Shown: piece by piece, positions 1-4,270 of the stretch | Numbering within the stretch: the first letter of the stretch is position 1 | Layout: the number at the start of each line of letters is the position of its first letter | Notes under the pieces: model-generated | Seen by the model: only the letters and a program-made list of their open reading frames with translations | Told to the model about the DNA's origin: nothing | Databases searched by the model: none | Translations under genes and position numbers: made by a program | NCBI GenBank assembly: GCA_020853255.1 | Contig: JADYZI010000277.1 | Span: 1-5,774, forward strand | Reading direction: 5' to 3' | Length of the DNA: 5,774 bases | Source of the DNA: Acidobacteriota bacterium | GTDB lineage: Bacteria; Acidobacteriota; Blastocatellia; Pyrinomonadales; Pyrinomonadaceae

Positions 1-38
1 CTGTCGAGATTCTCTCTTACAAAATTCAGGTCCAACAT
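1..38 (-). CDS. serS: Seryl-tRNA synthetase, N-terminal 12 codons (partial, runs off left edge)
   Basis: Reading leftward from the ATG at 38-36, the minus strand gives MLDLNFVRENLD and then leaves the window. This is seen directly. It matches the very conserved opening of bacterial seryl-tRNA synthetases (M-L-D-x-x-x-[VIL]-R-x-[NE]), the start of the N-terminal coiled-coil arm that grips the long variable arm of tRNA-Ser. The cytosolic enzyme charges tRNA-Ser with serine in an ATP-dependent reaction. No strong Shine-Dalgarno sequence precedes the ATG; the nearest purine stretch is GGGCAAAG. The gene is divergent from galU across a 317-bp spacer. Only 12 codons are visible, so the call rests on the N-terminal motif; a chance open frame is the alternative. 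The sequence to the left of the window would settle it. Confidence 0.7.
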   Translation of the reverse strand, partial: MLDLNFVRENLD

Positions 39-79
39 AGTCTTTGCCCGGCCATGAACCGGAAACCTAGATATTACCA

Positions 80-103
80 GACAAGGCCGCCCTACGGCTT
101 GTC
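80..103. repeat. Imperfect inverted repeat / hairpin upstream of serS
   Basis: GACAAG (80-85) pairs perfectly with CTTGTC (98-103). The stem continues CCG/CGG after one bulged G (86), closing on a loop of about five bases (90-94). No T-run follows on either strand, so an intrinsic terminator is unlikely. On the minus strand it lies about 40-65 bp upstream of the serS ATG and could be an operator or leader structure. The left arm GACAAGGCCG recurs exactly at 201-210. Function is unknown. Confidence 0.4.
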
Positions 104-137
104 CGCCCGTGGATTAACGATCACTCGGTTTTAAGCC

Positions 138-190
138 CTCTGTGACCTTTGTGTCTGCACCTTTGCGCCCATTGTAGTAAAGAATCCCTT
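138..190 (+). repeat. Degenerate dispersed intergenic repeat of the 'ctttgtgtct-ctttgcgccc' type
   Basis: The core ACCTTTG occurs at 145-151 and again at 159-165, a 14-bp period, followed by CGCCCATTGTAGTAAAGAAT. This resembles, from memory, the low-complexity 'cctttgtgtctttgcgcctttgtggtaaa' segments scattered through intergenic regions of many Acidobacteria, Bacteroidetes and cyanobacteria. It has no open reading frame of note. I could not compare it with the rest of the genome, so membership of that repeat class is an inference. Confidence 0.35.
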
Positions 191-302
191 CGAAGCAGAC
201 GACAAGGCCGAAATCCAGGACATGCGGGAAAATTCGAACTAACCTGCTACTTCGATCTCAACATACTACAACGCGGACAGCCCGCTTGCCTCCTCTCTCC
301 AT

Positions 303-346
303 TTGTTCGAGCGGGTACGCTGTCTTAAAATTGGATTCGATATCAT
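303..346 (+). promoter_or_regulatory. Possible galU promoter region (weak)
   Basis: TATCAT at 341-346 matches the sigma70 -10 consensus in five of six positions but has no good -35 at 16-18 bp. It would start transcription within a few bases of the galU ATG at 356, giving a near-leaderless mRNA. An alternative is TTGTTC (303-308), a 16-bp spacer, then TTAAAA (325-330), which has a poor -10. No Shine-Dalgarno sequence lies between 330 and 355, which fits a very short leader. Both options are tentative. Confidence 0.25.
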
Positions 347-355
347 CTAAACATT

Positions 356-1225
356 ATGGCCCAGAAGATCCTAAAAGCCGTATTTCCCGCTGCCGGCCTT
401 GGCACACGCTTTCTACCCGCGACCAAAGCGACTCCGAAAGAGATGCTTACGCTTGTCGATAAGCCTTTGATCCAGTATTCGGTGGAAGAGGCTGTTGCCA
501 GCGGCATTGAATCGATATTGATCATCACAGGACGCGACAAGAGCTCAATGGAAGATCATTTCGATATCTCCTTCGAACTCGAACAGGTACTCAAGGAACG
601 CGGCAAGGACGACATGCTGCGGCTCGTCCGTTCGGTGGCAAAGCTGGCAAACATCAACTATACGCGGCAGGGTGAAGCGTTGGGCCTTGGGCATGCAATA
701 TATCAGGCAAAGGGCTTTGCCGCCGGCGAACCATTTGCTGCCCTGCTGCCGGACGATATTGTAGATTCTGAAAAACCCGCATTGAAGCAGATGATCGAGG
801 TGTTTGAAAAGTATGATGCGCCGGTGATCGCGACAATGCAGATCGAAGGCGAGGCTATCTCACGCTTTGGCGTCATTGATGCCGAAGAGGTCGAGCCGAA
901 CGTGTTCAAGGTCCGGGACATGGTCGAGAAGCCGCCGTTCGCTGAGGCCCCCTCGGACCTTGCTATCATCGGCCGTTATATCTTCACACCCGATATCTTT
1001 GCCGCCATCGAACAAACAAAACCCGGGGCCGGCGGCGAGATCCAGATCACAGACGCTATGCGCCTTTTGCTAAAAGACAGGCCGTTCTATGCGGTCAAGC
1101 TCGACGGAATCCGCCATGATGCGGGCGATAAGTTAGGTTTTTTGATCGCAACGGTAGAGTTCGCGTTAAAACGCAACGATCTCGGGCCGGAATTCCGCGA
1201 ATTTCTCAAGGGCTTGAAGCTTTAA
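356..1225 (+). CDS. galU: UTP--glucose-1-phosphate uridylyltransferase
   Basis: This 289-residue cytosolic enzyme makes UDP-glucose and pyrophosphate from UTP and glucose-1-phosphate, feeding capsule, LPS, trehalose and glycogen-type pathways. The nucleotidyltransferase fold is complete. The glycine-rich nucleotide loop AAGLGTRFLPATKATPKEM lies at residues 12-30, the DKPLIQYSVEEA segment near 36-47, the LPDD metal/nucleotide motif has D133-D134, VEKP carries K192, and HDAGDKLG is at 254-261. Length is close to the 290-302 usual for bacterial GalU. KEMLT replaces the more common KEMLP at residue 32, probably neutral. The ATG at 356 gives the canonical N-terminus with no upstream extension, though no Shine-Dalgarno sequence precedes it. 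A lipoprotein gene follows 16 bp downstream on the same strand, probably co-transcribed. GalF-like paralogues are the only realistic alternative, and the active-site residues argue for GalU. Confidence 0.96.
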   Translation: MAQKILKAVFPAAGLGTRFLPATKATPKEMLTLVDKPLIQYSVEEAVASGIESILIITGRDKSSMEDHFDISFELEQVLKERGKDDMLRLVRSVAKLANINYTRQGEALGLGHAIYQAKGFAAGEPFAALLPDDIVDSEKPALKQMIEVFEKYDAPVIATMQIEGEAISRFGVIDAEEVEPNVFKVRDMVEKPPFAEAPSDLAIIGRYIFTPDIFAAIEQTKPGAGGEIQITDAMRLLLKDRPFYAVKLDGIRHDAGDKLGFLIATVEFALKRNDLGPEFREFLKGLKL

Positions 1226-1231
1226 TTCCGC

Positions 1232-1235
1232 GGAG
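1232..1235 (+). promoter_or_regulatory. Shine-Dalgarno GGAG for the lipoprotein gene
   Basis: GGAG lies 6 bp before the ATG at 1242 and 7 bp after the galU stop. It is the only clear ribosome site in the window and fixes the start of the lipoprotein gene. Its position in the 16-bp gap supports co-transcription with galU. Confidence 0.7.
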
Positions 1236-1241
1236 CACGAT

Positions 1242-1775
1242 ATGAAATATACATACCCTTTAACGGGGATCGCACTTGCGGTTTTGCTGACAGCGGCTGC
1301 ATGTAGTTCGACATCGGCCCCGAACACAGCTAACAGTTCCCATGCTGCAAATACCGCCGCCACCCCAACTCCGGTCGCCGCGAGCACAACGCCTGTTGTC
1401 GATGCATCGCTGGATCTGCTCAAAAGATCGGTCGGAAAGACCGCGGCAGAGATCGGCCTTTGGGAAAATGACGCGATCACCGCCCGGCTTGAAAAACTTC
1501 TCGGTGCCGATTACCCGGCAATGAAGCAAACCTGGCAAACACAAACACCGATCGAGGCGGAAGGAAGCGTTCTGTCATTGACCGGATGCGAGAACAATAA
1601 TTGCGGCGACAATCAATATCTGATGTATATTGACACAGTCAACAACAACATCAATGTCTATCGATTCAAGGACGGCAAAATGAAAACCTATACCGAGAAA
1701 GGTGAGATCAAACTTCCGCAGGGCCTCGCGAAAGACCTTGAGACCACAATGCAAAATGCTGAAACGTCGAAGTAA
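1242..1775 (+). CDS. Lipoprotein with Ivy-like (lysozyme inhibitor family) domain
   Basis: The 177-residue product starts with a lipoprotein signal peptide: K2, a hydrophobic core at residues 7-20 and the lipobox AAAC, giving an acylated C21 after signal peptidase II. An Ala/Ser/Thr/Asn/Pro-rich tether follows (22-53). The folded part (about 54-177) contains GCENNNCGDNQYLMYID at 115-131. Its C-x4-C spacing (C116, C121), the Gly just after it and the next strand resemble the CKPHDC loop of Ivy, the periplasmic inhibitor of vertebrate lysozyme. The preceding segment (LLGADYPAMKQTW, 86-98) also lines up with Ivy's MVxGHKLPAWV region. These matches are by eye. The loop histidine that Ivy inserts into lysozyme is Asn here, so inhibitory activity is uncertain. 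SD-supported ATG, 16 bp after galU. It could also be an unrelated lineage-specific lipoprotein; the lipoprotein call is firm, the Ivy call moderate. Confidence 0.88.
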   Translation: MKYTYPLTGIALAVLLTAAACSSTSAPNTANSSHAANTAATPTPVAASTTPVVDASLDLLKRSVGKTAAEIGLWENDAITARLEKLLGADYPAMKQTWQTQTPIEAEGSVLSLTGCENNNCGDNQYLMYIDTVNNNINVYRFKDGKMKTYTEKGEIKLPQGLAKDLETTMQNAETSK

Positions 1776-1778
1776 ACC

Positions 1779-2972
1779 TCAACGACCGCCAGATGTCTCT
1801 TGAGAAGATCGCCCAACCGCCCCCAATGTCAGAATTACCTGGACCACAAAGATGATCGCGACAAATGCAAGCAGCGTAAACATGCCAACCCGAAGGCTTT
1901 CGGTTCGATCCGAAACGAACCCGATCGTCCACGTGACCGCGGCACCGCCGAGAGTACCCGTTATGAACAGGGGCGTTGTACGACTCGTTGAACTTGGGCC
2001 AAAAATGCGAGTGAATCGTGAAAGATTTGTCGGGAAAACCGACGACGCCCCAAGACCCGAGACAGCCGCGCCAACACCAAGCCAGGTCAAATTTCCTGCT
2101 GAAAGAATGATGAACATTCCAGCAAGCATAAGCGCTATATCCAAAAAAAGCACTTGATTCTCGGACATAAAGCGAAAGTACAGCGGCGCCACTCCGCGGC
2201 CGGCAACAAAAAACAAAAAGTAGAGAAAGGTTGGTGAGAACAGGTTAATGACCGGCGCGCCGTGCAGGCGGTCGGCATACGTCGTCAACCATCCGCCAAT
2301 ACCGCTTTCAAAACCAACCTGAAAAAAGTTGAATAACGCTATCGCCCACGCGAGTGCCCCTGTCCAGATCGCGGCCGGCTCCAGGGGTGAAAGCACCTCA
2401 TGCCCGCTTCCCTCGACATTCGCCGCACGTTCACGCGGCAGTAAAGCGATCAGCGCCGCACCTATCAAAAGCGGAACCGCGAGCAAGATCGAAGTGGCGA
2501 AGATGCTTTGCTTGGTCGCCGTCGCGTCAACAAAGGGTTTACAGACGATCGCCCCCACGCCCCAGCAGAAATTTAGGATACTCAGTGCCGACGCTCCGCG
2601 TAACGGGTTCATCTCAAGCACGAGCATATTTATCGAGGGCAGCGTCAGGCCAACGCCGAGGCCATTTATAAAAAATCCCGCCAGACACCCCTCGAACGAG
2701 TTCATGCACATTGCGGTAACGCCCAGTGCCATTGCGGCCGTCCCGACAACCGTTGCCGAAATAAAACCATTCCACCGCCCAAACCAACTCGATGCCAACG
2801 TGCCCAGGATCGCCCCGCCAAATTGCGCCGGGAAGAGGTAGCCGGCCTGAAGATCATTCAACCCGAGGCCGCCCGACACTATAGGCAGGACCTGCCCGAT
2901 CAGGATAGTAGTGATGCCTGACAGGAAAAATACGAGATGAAGCAGTATCGCAAGCTTGTTATCTTTTGCCAT
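1779..2972 (-). CDS. MFS transporter, FucP-like group
   Basis: This 397-residue inner-membrane protein has the 12-helix pattern of the major facilitator superfamily: about six hydrophobic segments in residues 8-178, a charged cytoplasmic loop (about 179-199, RERAANVEGSGHEV), then six more to about 387. GTLASSWFGRWNG (57-69) is a degenerate motif A between helices 2 and 3. MNPLRGASALSILNFCWGVGA (near 121-141) and FQVGFESGIGGWLTTY (217-232, with E222) are typical of the FucP/YfkF-like group, which includes sugar/proton symporters. Substrate cannot be read from sequence. I chose the ATG at 2972 because it gives a standard MFS N-terminus and lies just after a strong promoter; an in-frame GTG at 3032 would put that promoter inside the gene and add 20 non-MFS-like residues. 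No clear Shine-Dalgarno sequence is present. It ends 3 bp from the convergent lipoprotein gene and is divergent from ribB. Confidence 0.9.
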   Translation of the reverse strand: MAKDNKLAILLHLVFFLSGITTILIGQVLPIVSGGLGLNDLQAGYLFPAQFGGAILGTLASSWFGRWNGFISATVVGTAAMALGVTAMCMNSFEGCLAGFFINGLGVGLTLPSINMLVLEMNPLRGASALSILNFCWGVGAIVCKPFVDATATKQSIFATSILLAVPLLIGAALIALLPRERAANVEGSGHEVLSPLEPAAIWTGALAWAIALFNFFQVGFESGIGGWLTTYADRLHGAPVINLFSPTFLYFLFFVAGRGVAPLYFRFMSENQVLFLDIALMLAGMFIILSAGNLTWLGVGAAVSGLGASSVFPTNLSRFTRIFGPSSTSRTTPLFITGTLGGAAVTWTIGFVSDRTESLRVGMFTLLAFVAIIFVVQVILTLGAVGRSSQETSGGR

Positions 2973-2978
2973 GCATAA

Positions 2979-2988
2979 GCACCGGTGC
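2979..2988. promoter_or_regulatory. Perfect 10-bp palindrome GCACCGGTGC in the MFS gene leader
   Basis: The palindrome sits between the predicted transcription start (about 2993) and the ATG (2972) of the transporter gene. That is a classic place for a repressor operator, and it could also hinder ribosome access. The symmetry does not extend beyond 10 bp. No regulator gene is adjacent, so any operator role is an inference. Confidence 0.3.
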
Positions 2989-2999
2989 CCGGAGTAGCC

Positions 3000-3028
3000 A
3001 TTGTAAGTCGTAAACCCGAGAATGTTAA
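3000..3028 (-). promoter_or_regulatory. Sigma70-type promoter of the MFS gene
   Basis: On the minus strand, TTAACA (3028-3023) is followed by a 17-bp spacer and TACAAT (3005-3000). Each hexamer matches the consensus in five of six positions and the spacing is optimal. Transcription would begin near 2993, about 20 bases before the ATG at 2972, which supports that start over the GTG at 3032. Confidence 0.6.
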
Positions 3029-3040
3029 CCACGCGCCTGA

Positions 3041-3070
3041 TTCGCCAAAGCTGGAAGGATTGGCTAAAAT
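3041..3070 (+). promoter_or_regulatory. Probable promoter of ribB
   Basis: TAAAAT at 3065-3070 matches the -10 consensus in five of six positions. TTCGCC at 3041-3046, with an 18-bp spacer, is a weak -35. Transcription from about 3077 would give a leader of about 32 bases with no Shine-Dalgarno sequence. A second -10-like TAATAT (3100-3105) is too close to the ATG except for a leaderless message. The leader is far too short for an FMN riboswitch. Confidence 0.35.
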
Positions 3071-3108
3071 TTAACCAGTCAGAAACTTAACGTTTTCAAT
3101 AATATCCG

Positions 3109-4236
3109 ATGCCCCTGGCCAGCATTGAAGAGGCCGTCGAAGATATCCGCGACGGCAGAATGGTAATAATCGTCGATGACGAGGACCGCGAGAACGAAGG
3201 TGACCTCGTTTGCGCGGCCGAGAAGGTGACGCCCGAGATCATTAATTTTATGGCCGTACACGGCCGCGGCCTCATCTGTATGCCGATGACGGAAGAACGC
3301 TGCGATGAGCTGCAGCTTTCGCCGCAGACGGCAAACAACACATCGAGCATGGGAACGGCATTCACCATTTCGATCGAGGCGCGCGAGGGTGTGACCACCG
3401 GAATTTCCGCCGCTGACCGGGCAAAAACGATACTGACCGCGGCAGATCCAACCTCAAAGCCATGGGACCTTGCGCGTCCCGGCCATGTGTTTCCGTTAAG
3501 GGCGAAGCGCGGCGGCGTGCTGGTTCGTGTCGGCCAGACCGAAGCGAGTGTGGACATCGCCCGGATAGCCGGACTGGAGCCTGCCGCCGTTATCTGCGAA
3601 ATAATGAACGACGACGGCACCATGGCCCGAATGCCCGACCTGGAAATATTCGCGGAGAAACACGGCCTTAAGATAATCTCCGTTGCGGACCTTGTTAGAT
3701 ATCGTATTTCGAAGGAAACGCTCGTAAAACGCGTCGTCGAGACTGACCTGCCGACTACCTGGGGCGTTTTCCGAACGATAGTTTATGAAAACGTGATGAA
3801 CGGCGAAACCCACATCGCTTTTATTATGGGCGATGTTGAGCGGGCAACGGGGCCGGTCTTGGTCCGCGTCCAAACGGAGAACGTCACATTCGCGATGTTC
3901 GGGGCAACGGTCGGCGAGGCCGCGGCCGCCATGCAAATCTCTCTCCAAAAGATCTCAGAAGAAAAGTGCGGTATCGTACTCTATTTGCGGCAACGCGAGA
4001 ATAATCTTGACCTGGTGGACCAGCTTCGCACCTATGCGTTGATGCAGGAGAAAGATATTGATTTTCAGACAGCAAAACAGCAAACTGGATACGGAAAGAC
4101 CCACGACTACGGAATCGGTGCCCAGATCCTGACGGACCTTGGCGCCCGCAGTATCAGATTGCTGTCCAATCACCCCCCGAAGGTCAACGCCGTTGAGGCG
4201 TTCGGCCTAGAGATAAGCGAAACTGTGAGTCTTTGA
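3109..4236 (+). CDS. ribB: 3,4-dihydroxy-2-butanone-4-phosphate synthase fused to a degenerate GTP cyclohydrolase II domain (RibBX-like)
   Basis: The 375-residue cytosolic protein has the RibBA architecture. Residues 1-200 form DHBP synthase, which converts ribulose 5-phosphate to DHBP and formate for riboflavin. Visible motifs are [10 protein letters not shown] (23-32), HGRGLIC (51-57), TTGISAADR (96-104), RPGHVFPL (123-130) and [12 protein letters not shown] (163-174). The usual GHTEA metal-ligand histidine is Gln (Q143). Residues about 213-375 align with GTP cyclohydrolase II (YGIGAQIL at 334-341 is kept), but the three zinc cysteines are N258, G269 and A271, and the LRQEGRGIGL catalytic loop has become [10 protein letters not shown] (293-302), losing its nucleophilic Arg (N298). 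By family knowledge this half should not open GTP. Natural fusions of this kind (RibBX) are described in Proteobacteria. The ATG at 3109 matches the normal N-terminus of the family. A separate functional RibA is expected elsewhere in the genome. Confidence 0.93.
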   Translation: MPLASIEEAVEDIRDGRMVIIVDDEDRENEGDLVCAAEKVTPEIINFMAVHGRGLICMPMTEERCDELQLSPQTANNTSSMGTAFTISIEAREGVTTGISAADRAKTILTAADPTSKPWDLARPGHVFPLRAKRGGVLVRVGQTEASVDIARIAGLEPAAVICEIMNDDGTMARMPDLEIFAEKHGLKIISVADLVRYRISKETLVKRVVETDLPTTWGVFRTIVYENVMNGETHIAFIMGDVERATGPVLVRVQTENVTFAMFGATVGEAAAAMQISLQKISEEKCGIVLYLRQRENNLDLVDQLRTYALMQEKDIDFQTAKQQTGYGKTHDYGIGAQILTDLGARSIRLLSNHPPKVNAVEAFGLEISETVSL

Positions 4237-4270
4237 CCATCGCCGCGGCCATGAAAGGCCCGATTCGAGT

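Larger units (their letters stand above)
39..355. other. Non-coding spacer between divergent serS and galU
   Basis: This 317-bp stretch has stops in all plus-strand frames (for example TGA at 55-57, TAG at 38-40, TAA at 132-134) and no convincing start with a ribosome site. It should hold the promoters of the two divergent genes. It contains an imperfect hairpin (80-103), the 10-mer GACAAGGCCG at both 80-89 and 201-210, and a repeat-like segment (about 138-190). I see no tRNA, riboswitch or T-box-like leader in it. Confidence 0.6.

Noticed and set aside
80..103. The hairpin as an intrinsic terminator.
   Set aside because: No T-run follows on either strand, and it lies between divergent promoters, where no transcript should end.
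3..134. A plus-strand open frame from the left edge ending at TAA 132-134, possibly a gene tail.
   Set aside because: The translation has no recognisable C-terminal domain, and the minus strand in the same place gives a clear seryl-tRNA synthetase N-terminus.
2329..2841. A 170-codon open frame on the plus strand opposite the MFS gene.
   Set aside because: It is exactly antisense to the transmembrane core of the transporter, has no ribosome site and no recognisable motif. Long antisense frames are common over GC-rich membrane protein genes.
2973..3032. An upstream GTG start (3032) for the MFS gene.
   Set aside because: The added 20 residues look unlike MFS N-termini and would overlap the TTAACA-17-TACAAT promoter; the ATG at 2972 explains both better.
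3033..3108. A possible FMN riboswitch (RFN element) before ribB.
   Set aside because: The region is too short, and the conserved RFN helices and GGGTGAAATTCC-like motif are absent.
3096..3623. A 175-codon minus-strand open frame over the start of ribB.
   Set aside because: It mirrors conserved DHBP synthase coding sequence and has a low-complexity Ser/Arg-rich translation with no ribosome site; a shadow.
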